Shown here one piece after another: positions 1-10,734 of a DNA stretch of 64,000 bases; the stretch's first letter is position 1; every line of letters begins with the position of its first letter. The position numbers and the translations under genes were made by a program. This DNA comes from Dermacentor variabilis (Eukaryota; Arthropoda; Arachnida; Ixodida; Ixodidae). The stretch covers positions 263,325,100 through 263,389,099 of the forward strand of contig NC_134569.1 in assembly GCF_050947875.1 (NCBI RefSeq). Reading direction: 5' to 3'. A model generated the notes under the pieces. It had not been told where the DNA came from, did not search any database, and was given only the letters and a program-made list of their open reading frames with translations.

Positions 1-21
1 CTCCGTTATTTTTTCTGCAGT

Positions 22-23
<2 letters not shown>

Positions 24-80
<57 letters not shown>
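24..80. repeat. (TA)n dinucleotide microsatellite
   Basis: An uninterrupted run of alternating TA fills the first visible repeat, about 57 bases. It directly precedes sequence resembling a Penelope-like element tail. No gene is associated with it. Confidence 0.95.
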
Positions 81-83
<3 letters not shown>

Positions 84-190
84 TGCTCTCGTGCAGTAAA
101 CACTCAGTTGATAGTTACGACTGTGTCCCGTTTATTTCGTCCGTGTGCTTTTGCGCTACAGCGTAAATAACCAGTGTCAGTAAATGTTGA
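81..190 (+). mobile_element. Possible Penelope-like element 3' tail fragment
   Basis: The stretch carries gcatgctct followed by ctcagttgatagt. The same two words occur in the same order at about 15852-15910, downstream of a Penelope GIY-YIG coding fragment. That parallel is the only basis for the call. No coding sequence is present and the ends are not defined. Confidence 0.3.
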
Positions 191-861
191 GATAGAAAGG
201 GGCATTGCAGCAGTAATCACTAGGAACAGCATCACTAGCAAGTGAATCGCGTTAAGAATTGGCTGGCGTAGTCAGACCAACATGGTCACGTTCAACCAAG
301 GCACAATTCACTTATTCACAGTTTGGTTTTCTTTTTTCAGACTCCTCAAGGAGGGTAAGAAAGTTTGAAAAACAACCTTGATAAAACAAGTGGTGCTGGT
401 GGTGCTGAGCCCATCGCAGTCGTGTGAGCACCAAAAATAAGAAGCTGATGTGATTTCTTGGGGCAGACTGTTGTGGGGGGGGGGGGGTAATTGACCCGTG
501 GAAATTACTATATTGCAAAAGCTTAAAAGGCCAATAAATGTCTTTTTTCTGCAGTAAAACGCATCATATATTAGCTGTCTTCTGTCATTTTATCTTATTA
601 GAACTATTCTTATTTAGTAGAAAATGCACAAATCCTTGCTTTCCATTTATTAAGAAAGCCTTCGGCATGGAGCAGCTACCGCAAACTCTCACATGCTCTA
701 CTCTTAAGTTTACTGAAAGTGTTGATGGGGAACATTTCTGTAAAGTACGCATAGCCTTCATTTGTAATGCACCATGTGCATTTAATTCCTGTCTGCCTTT
801 GTTCCTTCCCCAGTGTAGGGTAGCATTAGGGCAGAAAACTGGGCTTGTTGGTGTGTCATCA
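191..861. other. No gene recognised; contains a G homopolymer
   Basis: Nothing here could be assigned. A run of about 14 G lies at 475-488. The reading frame open from 538 to 1446 shows no family resemblance and crosses into the fold-back element, so it is not called as a gene. Confidence 0.5.
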
Positions 862-1316
862 TTATTCAAAAGACTAGCGCAAAATAGCAGGGACAAAGAC
901 AGAGACGACGGCAGGACGAGCGCTAATTACATCAACTTGTTTTTACTGCGAGCGAAGGTACATAGATACATTTCGTTGGTGCATGCGCATACAGGGTTAA
1001 AAACAGTACAAGCACATTCTAATCAAAATGTGGCAGACTGTTCTGTAAGTACAGTTTTTCTTTTTTGGACAAGGCAAGTGAAGCCGTGCTGGCACAGTTA
1101 TCACCTTCCCTGTCAATGTGATATGCCTCACAAATCTCGCGCCCCCACCTTGTGCCTCCCCTACCAAGCACACACGTGGTGTCAAACGCAGGCGCGCACC
1201 CGCATGGCTTACCGTGCATGGCCAAATGGCCGCCCCCCGCTAATGAATCTACCAGCGCTCGTGCTGTCGTCTTCTCTGTCTTTGTCCCTGCTATTTTGCA
1301 CTAGTCTTTTGAATAA
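862..1316 (-). mobile_element. Penelope-derived fold-back element with 63-bp inverted ends
   Basis: The ends at 862-924 and 1254-1316 are inverted copies of each other with only a few mismatches; each contains the word caaaatagcagggacaaaga or its complement. Between them, the minus strand (about 1040-1170) reads GREICEAYHIDREGDNCAS followed by a short LSKKE segment. This matches the pattern at the C-terminal end of Penelope-like element GIY-YIG proteins, and a relative occurs at 15690-15790 in this window. The RT and most of the endonuclease are absent. Penelope-like elements are known for terminal repeats in odd orientations, so an inverted-end remnant is plausible. No target-site duplication was identified. 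Confidence 0.6.
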
Positions 1317-3120
1317 AGCCTCCCTGATTTCGCATCTAATTTCGCTCTTCAGTGTACTAGCCAGAAAATATATAATTTGGAAAATTTTTTTGAAATTTGT
1401 CCATGACTTTATTCAATATGAAGAATTTGTTCCAAGGACCTGTTAAGAAGTTATCTATAAAATACAGTGCAGTAGGCTATTTGTAAGACACTATTAAGAT
1501 GGATAGTCTATAGCCGAGCAGCCCGCGCAGCTAGGTCTAGTGCGAATAACTTCAATTTTGGGTAAACGCAAAATCATTTTAACAAGACTATCTGAAGGAT
1601 CTTTCAAGTTTACCTTTAAAGGCGGACGTAAAGCCTAAAGGATGGCGCCACATTTAGTGGCAGTTAGTGTAGCTCTCGTTGCCCTAAACTTCCAATATCC
1701 CTGCTGCAACTGATTTATGGCTACTTTGCTTCTTTTAGGTTAGTTCTCACAACTGTACAGTTCCTACATATAACAAACAGCTCAAACTCTGTGCAGCAGT
1801 ACTACTTCAACAATTCCATTACATTGATTGCAGGTGCATTTAATTGTGCTTCAATAAAAAAATGCAGCTACTTTATTTCTTAACCAAGCAGCACAACTTT
1901 CAGAAGCTCCAAGCCCACCTCACAAAACAGACGCTAAATCGATACATTAGAACATCTTAGCCATACAAATTATTCCTTCAAAACTTTTTTCTTCCTTTAT
2001 TTGGCAGCAAAAATTTGAATAAAGAAAATGAGACCAAACTTCTTGCTTCTGAACTTCACGCCTCATTATGGCCATGGTAAAGAGAGCATGTAAGCATGTA
2101 ACAGCCTTGGTGGATTTTTGTCCACGGTCCTCAGCATCAGTTGTATGTTGAAATAAACTTTATTTGAGTAATATATCAGGCTCTGATTCATTTCTGCATG
2201 TTTTGGTTGCTTATTCTACAAACAAAGGATCCTGTTTTTCTAGGTCGACTACTGTCCTTTGAGGACAACGTAACCCTCCTATAGTGATCAACAGCTCATT
2301 GCATGGGGCTAACTGCAATCAAAGTTGGTGACATCGCCACACACTTTACGTTCCCTTTGGTTTCGCAAGCTTCATTGTATGATACAAATTGCTCATTTCA
2401 TATATGGAGAGACAAACATAATGTTCTGTCATAATTTAGTGTGTCTCCTTAGTATGTCAAGGTATATGCCGAAAGTCATTGTCTTCAAAGCACTTGTCAA
2501 ATTGGGCTACAACAACCTAACGCAGAGGCCTATTTTGTATGTAGGCATTCTCGTCTGAAAATGGCATGTGCACTATTGCGTGCCACTTGCCACCTTGTAG
2601 GCTAATCTGCCCATAGCAGTACTGTACACACACATGCAAGTTTGGCTTTTGCCAACCACCTGAGTGTGCCATGTGAACTAGCTAGTCTGCACGAGTCTAG
2701 AACATTTGTGACCTGATTGTAAGTAGATGTAGCACATGCAGAAAGCACACTGATATGTGGATGAAACGCCGTTGCCACTAACCAGTGCGGTGCAATATGT
2801 TGTTGTAGAGATCTTGTATAGTCCTGAAATATGTTCACTTAGTCAAGTTCAACGCCATTATTTCAAAGGCTGTAAGATAGTTTCAGCCTGATACTCCATC
2901 TGGCATACCCTTCCGACACCTTACTCGTCCAAGCCACTAGCATGGGGAGCTGCCATTGATGTTGATGCTGTAACGACCAACGCGCAATTTGCAGCAGCAG
3001 TGCATGATTAGGAGAGCAGAAGACGTACGAACAAGTTGGCTGGAGCCAGGAGCAGTTCTTATTTTAATGTGTGTGGCTGAAAGAGTTGAAGTGCCCCAAA
3101 CGAAAAACTGGCTAATTAGG
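1317..3120. other. AT-rich stretch, no gene recognised
   Basis: About 1.8 kb without a recognisable coding segment, repeat family or RNA gene. Short frames at 2325-2558, 2602-2838 and 2937-3171 are isolated, lack splice or family support, and overlap on both strands. This could be intron or intergenic sequence. Confidence 0.4.
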
Positions 3121-3310
3121 ACGAGAATAGTTGGTGGCAAAGCTTACATAATTGCTGGAATTCGCTGCTGAGGCGACATAAATAAAGTCAGAACATGAAA
3201 CTCTTCACTTTAGACAATGGACGAGAATAGTTGGTGGCAAAGCTTACATAATTGCTGGAATTCGCTGCTGAGGTGGCATAAATAAAGTCAGAACATGAAA
3301 CTCTTCACTT
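3121..3310. repeat. 100-bp tandem duplication (1.9 copies)
   Basis: A unit starting acgagaatagttggtggcaa at 3121 restarts exactly 100 bases later at 3221 and runs to 3310. The two copies differ at about two positions (aggcgacata against aggtggcata), so the duplication is recent or kept similar. Each copy carries AATAAA, at 3180-3185 and 3280-3285. Confidence 0.95.
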
Positions 3311-3620
3311 CTGAAGAGTGACATGGGGCAGCAATTGTTGCAAGTTTTACGTGAACTGGGAAGTCTAGATGCAGCAATGTCGAATGAAGCCATCACATTT
3401 CTATTGCATCCTGACACACGGGAAGTGTTTTAGAGACGTATTGATATAAACCACAGCTTCTGTTGCGAAGTCACCTATGTTACTGTATCATAGCATGACT
3501 TCCTACAATAGGCTATCTAAATAAAATATTTTGATGTGTCGAATATTACAGCAATAGAAAGACAAATGTTTTAGTTACAAAGTATAAAAACCAGAACTAA
3601 TGTTTGCTTTTCGTTTTCAG

Positions 3621-4059
3621 GTGGACTTCGGGGAAGGAATCTTCCTTGATGAGGCCACGCTGGCACGACTGCGGCGAGACGCAAGATACTCAGGCTCAAA
3701 GTTCTTTTCAGCCCAGAAGAGTTAGAGCACAAGTCGCTATTTCGACGGCGTTTCAATGCCCACAAGGATGTCGCCCAAAAAGAGGCTTTGGACCCAAGGT
3801 GTGTGAACGCCATTCCGAGTATACGTGACAGCACAGAGAACTAAAGTGTTTGCTTTAGTTCGTAATTTGAAGTTAAAATCTTGTGGATCACTCCTTTGTG
3901 CTGTGCTGCCCAGATACACTAACAGAGACATAAGGCTAAACTAACTCTTTTTACTTTTTCTCTTCCCTTAGGCTACACAGCAAGGCGATTCGACGCTGCG
4001 GAGATCAAAAACACGTTTTCATCAATGCTTTCACGCGGGTTTTGAAATATGCTAAATAA
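3621..4059 (+). pseudogene. Possible last two exons of a host gene, BEN-domain-like, with a frame break
   Basis: A strong acceptor (pyrimidine tract then cag at 3618-3620) opens into a frame reading VDFGEGIFLDEATLARLRR. Near 3695 the frame breaks, and a second frame continues as PEELEHKSLFRRRFNAHKD and then KEALDP. That segment can end at 3798 on AAG/GTGTGT and join in phase to an acceptor at 3970-3971, giving 28 more open codons to a TAA at 4057-4059. The TAA overlaps the poly(A) signal AATAAA (4055-4060). The order hydrophobic helix, LFxPEEL, basic stretch, ALDP recalls BEN domains, which bind DNA or chromatin. The in-phase splice and terminal signals favour a real gene end. The frame break suggests a pseudogene, a deletion or an assembly error. 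The family call is tentative. Confidence 0.35.
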
Positions 4060-4199
4060 ATGTTAGTTTTCAGAAAGATTAGTGTGTTTTGTTCATAGAT
4101 ATGAACATTTATATATACTACCAATGTTGAAGGTTACATTGAAACAGCACCGGAACATATTCAAAAATGCCGGAGAAATATGCTTAAATGTCACCAGCA

Positions 4200-4620
4200 T
4201 ATTTAAAGCATACTAATAGTTGCTAGAATGTTACTAGGGTGAACAACAGAAAGTTGGTAGAATGTTACTAGGCCGTTTGTAGGTCGTGCAACACAAAGTT
4301 AGCAGAAAGTTGCTAAAATGTTTCTAGATGGAGCAACAGAAAGTTAGAATTTTACTAAAATGTTTATAAGAAGTATGAAAATGGTCAGTAATCCTGCTTT
4401 TAGTGTCTAAAGCATGTTCATTCATTGTCTAAAGAAAGTTTGTAACAAAGGTTTCAATCCAATATCGGTGGCCAATAGTCGATAGGACGTTGGTATGAAG
4501 TACATAAGAAGTTTGAAAATGGCATAAAGAAATTCAACAGACTGTTCGTAGGTTCTAGTAACATTTGTCTAAAAAAATTTTATTGGACGTTACTAGAAAT
4601 TTTTGTAAGCGGAAGGACAG
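4200..4620. repeat. Degenerate short tandem repeat (gttgctagaatgtta-like)
   Basis: Variants of aaagttgctagaatgttactag recur many times, each separated by 20-60 bases (for example at 4217, 4251, 4303, 4315 and 4341). Copies are heavily diverged and spacing is irregular. No coding capacity is seen. This is an old minisatellite-like tract. Confidence 0.55.
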
Positions 4621-5049
4621 AACCAAGGTATTGTTTGTCGTCGCATGGAGATATTCAGATTATGTGTTGCGTTCCGCGCAATTCGATAATTAGTCACAAT
4701 TAGTAAACTTGTGCAACGTTATTAGATGAAAAGTGTCAATGAGAAAAATGTAGAGCAGCATGAAAAGCTCCCGCTCCAGCTTTCTGTTGCTGAATACGTG
4801 CTACGTAAAAGTGCTTCTCCGAGCGTTTACCTCAGTGATTGTGACTGGCCTTGCTCATGCGCGACTGTGCACGGGGATATACAGTTTTCTCGAGTTGTGG
4901 GTTATAAGCTAGGGCTCACGTGACTCGTTTGGTTTTTCCAGTCATTCGTGTAATGCGTGCATTTGCACTTTTCAATGAGCCATGTATTTGCACAGAATAT
5001 CCGGTTTGCTGGAGAGAACGCGACACTGCGTTCCGCAGCAGACACTCAC
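4621..5049. other. Presumed intronic sequence downstream of the ADH exon
   Basis: No separate feature is seen. If the exon at 5050-5188 belongs to a transcribed gene, this stretch is its following intron on the minus strand. The expected short terminal exon was looked for here by eye and not found. Confidence 0.35.
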
Positions 5050-5188
5050 GAGCGGCCGCTTTTGCGAATTTTGAAGGCGTCGTTGATCTTTGCCAGAGGC
5101 ACCCGATGCGTGATGAGCGGGTCGAGCTTGATGACTCTCTTCTGGTAGAGCTCGACCAGCTGCGGAACCTGGTCCACGCTCTTCCAGC
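5050..5188 (-). CDS. Internal exon of class III alcohol dehydrogenase (S-(hydroxymethyl)glutathione dehydrogenase)
   Basis: On the minus strand the exon follows an acceptor (gttgcag) and ends at a consensus donor (gtgagt). Between them one frame is fully open and includes GWKSVDQVPQLVELY and KLDPLITHRVPLAKINDAFK. These are the characteristic near-C-terminal residues of medium-chain zinc alcohol dehydrogenases of class III (ADH5/FDH type), which oxidise S-hydroxymethylglutathione using NAD+ in the cytosol. The exon covers roughly 46 codons of a protein usually about 375 residues long. The first codon is split with the preceding exon (G/GC) and the last is split after TC. No stop or frameshift is seen, and the reading frame, conserved residues and both splice sites agree, so I regard it as a real exon. 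The other exons were not found in the window. The genus-level identity of the gene is less certain than the family. Confidence 0.8.
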
Positions 5189-7010
5189 CTGCAACGATCG
5201 ACCATTTCTATACCAGGTCTGCAGGCGGAGATACTCACCTCTCCGCAATACAGATACTGAAATAGATGTGCTGGAAGCCTAAAATACACATACTGAAATA
5301 CGTTTGTCTTTGACGTAACGGGTTATTTCGGAGATACTTTTGGAAAAATAAAGTTGAAAGAATTATCCCGAAATACAGGTACAAGAATTCATATACAAGG
5401 ATACAGATACTGGAATACCTTTTTTTTTATTTCGGGGGTGTTGATGCTCCTTGAAGACATTTATTAAGAGCAACACAATATTGCGAATAATCTTGCAGCG
5501 CAATAAATCTTCCAGCGTTATTTGCACTTAAGCAACAGCAGCTTCTCCAGTAGCCTGTCTTCTAGACAGCGTCGGTTTGGCCTCACAACACAAGACTCGC
5601 GAACGAGATCGGGCGATTGACGCTTTCTCGTTCGCGATACTTTGGTTGCTCGCCTCATGCGCAAAGTTCACCAGCGCTCGCCATGTGCACGCGCAGCGCC
5701 GGTCTGTGCATAGGTCGTGGTCTCCTCGATGCCGCGTTGCTGTGCGTTTGGCAACCGACGCTGCTGGCAACAGTCAAGGGAAAAAGCCATCACACGTGCT
5801 GCAAACACGTCACCCTACTTCCGACAAAAAAGAAAGCAACGAGATAGCCGTGTCCTGCATCGTATCGCGACATAATTGATACATCGTAAACATATTTAAC
5901 TACTCAAATACAAATACAATTTTTAAATGTATCTCAGGGTATCTGTAAGATACTATCGCAATAAAGGAACTGCCCAGTCCTGTCCTATGCTTATGCGGTG
6001 GAAAGTTCAAATATAGTACATTTCGACGCCAGTAATTTCTTTGGAAATAGAAGTGAAAGTTATCTTTAGACGTCATTTAGAGGACCACAGCTGGCTAGAA
6101 AAACATAGGCGAGATACGTTCTCTGCACTACCCTTCGTTGCTTCGATCTCAGTGCCGCATGACGCGCTTTCCGCTTGTTGGCCAACCGTAACATGGCCTC
6201 CATTCTGCATGCCTCGGGCGTGCTTCATTTCAGGTTCCTTCGCGTATTTGCCAATGCAAGGTTTCCCTCCTCGAGACACCCAGGTTACAGCTAAATCCTC
6301 CAGTCAGAAGAGAGGGGGGTGGGGGTGGAGCGTACCTCCAAATGTGCAGCCACGCCAGCAGCGTCCTTGGTCGAGCGTCACAGGCGGCGCATGCACATCG
6401 TGTGCGGAAGCGCCGAGCACCACGCACTCACCCCAGCCGTCGTGAGCACATTCCAACGCGTCCCGCTGCGTTTGCGAGAAGGCATTTGAAGTGTCTATTA
6501 ATGGGCAGACTGCCAGCCAGAATGGTGTATTGTGACGAACGTGTTGTTTTAGATTATTTACCAATTCATCATGTGATAACGCCTTCAGCGGAAGACGCGC
6601 TTGCGGCTTTTGATTACGTCATGCGTCCTACGTCACAAGAGGTATAGGCAGTAGAGCGAAAAAAAATAATTACGAGAGAGCGCCTGCGAAGCACGATGAA
6701 AACAAACGTATCGGCCCAACACGTTACGTCATGCAAGAGCGGGCGCTAAGCTTTAGCCCTGCGGGAACAGCACTGCTAGTATCGGTTAGGAAAATTACCG
6801 TTGGAATGTTTGTCTTGGCCAACACAAAGTTAATTACGTTTTGAAATGTTGCTGTATCTTTGGAACCTACTAATTATTAATGCAAAATGACGACGTAGAA
6901 ATAAACTGTGTTTCATGTTATTCATTGCGCACTGTCTTGCGATTACGTCGCTTCAGTCGGTGCACCAAATGACGTGCTCACGTGGTCATTGTTTCGGCTG
7001 CCATGCTGCT
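5189..7010. other. No gene recognised; repetitive AT/GC mosaic
   Basis: The words atactgaaata and gatac recur at 5258-5420 and again near 5930-5950, suggesting a diverged repeat. The frames at 5528-5879 and 6041-6647 overlap on both strands and have no family resemblance. Earlier exons of the alcohol dehydrogenase gene could lie here but were not recognised. Confidence 0.4.
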
Positions 7011-7746
7011 CGTACAGTCAACAGCAAAAGTTTGCGGGATGTGCGAGCGCGTGGCAAAGCGACCCTCCTCCCCTTCTAGCGGTGAACCCCTGGTGTCGAG
7101 ACCGACGCCTGCACGCATGCGCGTTCCTCCGATACTGCAAGCGTGCATGTTTCCGCGCTTCCTCTTTGCGCGCCGGCGATATCCGAATGTAGCCGCGAGG
7201 TGGCCCACTTGCGATATGCGCCGTGGCGGCTTCGATGGGCAGAACTTCGTTTAGTATACAACGGAAATCAATTGTCCATTTTTGTCTTGCCGGTCTCCTT
7301 CTATATAGCGCGTTTTCTGCCACGCTCTTCTGCGGTAGAACGCACCGTTCGTAAAAAGAAATAAACAACGAAAATTGGCCACGAGAAGGTGCAGCCCAGA
7401 AAAAGAAAAATGACTTGTTGCGTTCGGCACCGGGCCTGGCCCTATGCGTCAGCGCACGTGACCCGACAAAAAGCGGCCGCTAGTTCATGCTTCTAAACAC
7501 GTTTCACACAGTTTCGCCCGTCGAAGCCGCCACAGCGCATATCGCAAGAGAGCTACCTCGCGGCTACATTCGTATGTCGCCGGCGCGCAAGGAGGAAGCG
7601 CGGAAACATGCACGCTTGCAGTATCGGAGGAACGCGCATGCGTGCAGGCGTCGGTCTCGACACCAGGGGTTCACCGCTAGAAGAGGAGGAGGGTCGCTTT
7701 GCCACGCGCTCGCACATCTCGCAAACTTTTGCTGTTGACTGCACGC
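7011..7746. repeat. Large inverted repeat, 230-bp arms with 275-bp spacer
   Basis: The arm at 7011-7240 is repeated in reverse complement at 7516-7746 with roughly 95 percent identity by eye. Matching landmarks include cagtcaacagcaaaagtttg, ctggtgtcgagaccgacgcc and gcatgcgcgttcctccgata. The spacer is not self-complementary. Any transcript through it would fold into a long hairpin. Neither arm shows coding similarity and no transposase remnant is seen, so it could be two inverted copies of a short element or one fold-back element. Confidence 0.9.
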
Positions 7747-8690
7747 TTTCTCTGAGCACGTGCGCTGTCAAATGTGCGCTGCAAGATTTTGTTTCTGTAT
7801 GGGCCCGTGTCTCAGCTATGTAAGGAAAACAGAGGAACGGCTACGAGTCATTCTGCGCACTCTGTATTGCGGGCCGACGCGGGGAACGAGAGCAAAGCAA
7901 CTTTTCCCGGCTTCCAAGAGAATGAAAGGCAAGCAAACTTTCTATGCAATTGTTATATAGCGAACAAACTCTAACGTTCTTGAAATGACTACAAGACGAA
8001 AGGAAGGGCCTTCCTTACGCGGTATATTTGTCTGTGGTGTGCAAAGACATTGAAGCTACGTATTGGCGGTTTTTTAATGGGTGCCACCATATTGCGTACG
8101 CAGTGGCGCCATCTATGGTCAGTAGGCATGCTGGCTTGCAGGAGCCAACTCTTGAATGTCAGGTAAACGCTCGGCGCTGGTTTCTGGTGTTTGTTCTCGA
8201 GCTGGCGCGGTCTATTTAGTGTGACGTCGCGTCGTGGTAAACTGTTCTCTGAGGCGTAATCATGTGGTTCAAGTCGGTGTGGCCGGACTTTCTGCTGGCG
8301 TTTAGGCGGGCGGAGCACACAGCGCGATCTGTGCACACGTCATTGAGCCTACAATCAGCCTTGGAGATCACTTTCGTACTTCTGAAAATTCCATGTACTA
8401 ATGTAAACTTATAGCAGTTTTCTCCTTTACGTTTACGCTGCGGTTTAGGAGCAATGAAACATACCCGACGATTTTAACAGCGTGGGCACCATTCTGCAAC
8501 TGTAGCAGTTGTGCTGTTATATTTTGAGAAGCGTTCGAACTGTTAGCTGTAGGTTACATTGCGTGATTACTTCGTTCAGTGGACGTGATTTACAGCCATG
8601 AATAAAACAGTTTTGGTTAGTGATAACAGCATACCTTACAGTGTGAATTATTTATTTCACTCATCCATTTATTTTATTTATACAATGCTG
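7747..8690. other. No gene recognised
   Basis: About 0.9 kb with no supported coding or repeat feature. The frame open on the minus strand at 7989-8336 has no recognisable motif. Confidence 0.4.
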
Positions 8691-8873
8691 CAAGCCTTGG
8701 CGTGGCCCAAGCGGGAACGGCCTGACAAAGTGGAACTCTGGGTCCTGAGCCTTGGTCTAAACTTTAGCACAGCGCCCAGACGAGATACGTAGTAGTTGAT
8801 TTGTGTTGTTTAATAGGCTGTAAGCCAAGTCGACGCCATTAGACATAGCGAAGCTCACACGCGTGCTAATAAC

Positions 8874-9935
8874 GTGCCTTCTAGGATTTACATCCTTTCT
8901 TCAAACTCCGCGCTGTTGCTAAAGGAACATGAGGCTATCGACCGGCTTCGAAGCAATCCTGACATCATCCTTCTTCCGGCTGACAAAGGAAACGCGACTA
9001 TTTTGCTTGATAGTGGTGACCACACCAAAACGATCCTGGCACTGGTTAGTGACGCCAATACCTATACTCGCCTGACGCGTGATCCCACAGGAAAACTGCA
9101 GAGGGACTTCGAAAAGCTTCTATCTGACGACTTCCATTTGGTCCCGCCCCAGCATAAATCACTCTATTACCGCCTACTTTGTCACAACGGATCAGCTTCT
9201 GCACTTCATGGCCTACCAAAGATACAAAAACAAGGCGTTCCTATTCGGCCCATTGTCGACTACACTCGCTTACCTCTGTACACGCGTTCCGGTTTCTTAC
9301 ACCGGATCATTTCGCTACTCGTTGGAAAAAGCGACACACACGTACGCAGTTCTGGCGACTTTATTGAAAAGATACGACACGTTGGTCCTGCTCATAATGA
9401 TTTCTTCGTCTCATTTAATATTAAGTCACTATTCACAAGCGTTCCAGTAGAATTGGCTGTAAAGGTTTGCACCGTTGCCATCCAAGCTGACGGGTCGCTG
9501 CCAGATATGTATCTGATTGATGTTTCAGACCTGTCTCGTCTCCTTAGGTTCTGTTTGTCGGATACATACTTCGTCTTCCTACAGAATGTTTACCTGCAAA
9601 CGCATGCTGCGGTTATGATGCATCTACACCAGTTTCTGCTGTAAATCTGGTCATGGAGGACGTCGAACGTCGGGCGTTTGCATCTTTTACCCCTTCTCCA
9701 AAGGTTTCGCTGGGATATGTAGATGATTGCTTCCGCATAATTCACAAGGATGCTCTCGCTGCCTCCACGGCTCGTCCTAAGAGCGTGGAGCAGGCATTCA
9801 ATTTATTGTCGAGCAAGAAGCATACACTTGTCTACCGTATCTTGATGTTATTGTCAAGCTCGGTGACTCTGGGCTTTCTCTCAACGTCTGCAAGAAGCCC
9901 ACACATACAGGCCGGTACCTGAATTTTAACTCGGT
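8874..9935 (+). pseudogene. Penelope-type reverse transcriptase (broken)
   Basis: The frame 8874-9644 carries the PLE RT signatures ILLPADKGNATILLD, LHGLPKIQKQGVPIRPIVDY and FNIKSLFTSVPVE. These correspond to the fingers and palm motifs of this RT class, which copies element RNA and is related to telomerase RT. The catalytic palm motif appears in another frame at about 9714-9730 as LGYVDDCFRI, so the two aspartates are preserved. A short deletion near 9600 removes the segment between the last fingers motif and VNLVMEDVE, and shifts frame. The same frame also contains stops upstream of 8874. The copy cannot make a full protein. Its immediate neighbour is the endonuclease remnant at 10236-10612. 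Confidence 0.85.
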
Positions 9936-10235
9936 ATATCCTCTTCCACACAAAAGGTCTGTTCCTGCTACGCTGTTGCAGCAAGCACAAACCGTTTGCA
10001 CAAGACAGGACGACTGCACGCGTGATATTGGGTGCACTTGTGAAGATTTAAGAACCTGTGGCTACCTTCCATCCTTTTTTTGCTCGGTACGGAAAGAAGT
10101 GTCACTCCCAGAAAGAGAGCGTTCAACGTCGTCTCCGAAGAAGTGAGCTGCCATTCAATGTGTCCTTGGCACAAATGAGATCATCGCTCGCATCATGCGC
10201 GACGTCAAAAGTGCACATGTGCCAACCCGCAAACT

Positions 10236-10612
10236 TTGAGACGTTTGGGTAAGCGAAAAGACAAATTGCCACCAGAAAATTTCACCCGTGCAGTCTCCGC
10301 CTTAACGTGCGAGAACTGCGATTACAAGCATGTCGGCGAGACAGGCGGCTTCAAGAAACCTGCGAAACAGCATGAGTGTGACGTCGAGAATGGGCACGTG
10401 GCCTCGAGTGCCCTTGCCGAACACATGGAATGTACATGCCTAAAATATTGATTGGGCAAGTGCACGTCTCCTGGCCAAGAAAAAGAAGCTTGCATCTCGC
10501 CTGCATCTAGAACTCTTGCACATACAGACGACGGCGCACACGCTGAATAGGCATAACGGGACATTTACGACTGTGTACACTCGCTGCTTGCGTCACGCGC
10601 TAAAACGTACTT
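10236..10612 (+). pseudogene. Penelope GIY-YIG endonuclease domain (broken)
   Basis: The frame 10236-10451 reads LTCENCDYKHVGETGGFKKP, carrying the paired cysteines and the Y-x-GETG form of the GIY-YIG motif typical of Penelope elements. After a stop at 10449-10451 the sequence continues as DWASARLLAKKKKLASRLHL and then LNRHNGTF, the C-terminal part of the same domain. The domain nicks target DNA to prime reverse transcription. The stop and the separation from the RT frame show it is inactive. Confidence 0.8.
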
Positions 10613-10734
10613 AATACGGTGTGTCTCTGTTATGGGTTTTATTGTGAACAGAGCTCCAGTATGGGGAGCCGAAGCATCATTCAACTTTCAGTTATCTTGG
10701 TCGGTGCATCTTTTAGCGCTCATTCATTATATTT

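Larger units (their letters stand above)
8691..10612 (+). mobile_element. Penelope-like retroelement, degenerate
   Basis: The element encodes, in order, an N-terminal segment (LSLGLNFSTAPRR near 8740), a reverse transcriptase and a GIY-YIG endonuclease-type domain, which is the diagnostic combination of endonuclease-bearing Penelope-like elements. The coding region is broken by stops and frame changes near 8790, 9644 and 9922. The 3' end is taken just after the last recognisable codons at about 10612. Terminal repeats were not identified. Confidence 0.85.

Noticed and set aside
538..1446. 302-codon frame on the plus strand
   Set aside because: It spans unassigned sequence and the whole fold-back element on the antisense strand. 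No family resemblance and no splice or promoter support.
3121..3310. CRISPR-like or satellite array
   Set aside because: Only 1.9 units and no spacers; a simple tandem duplication.
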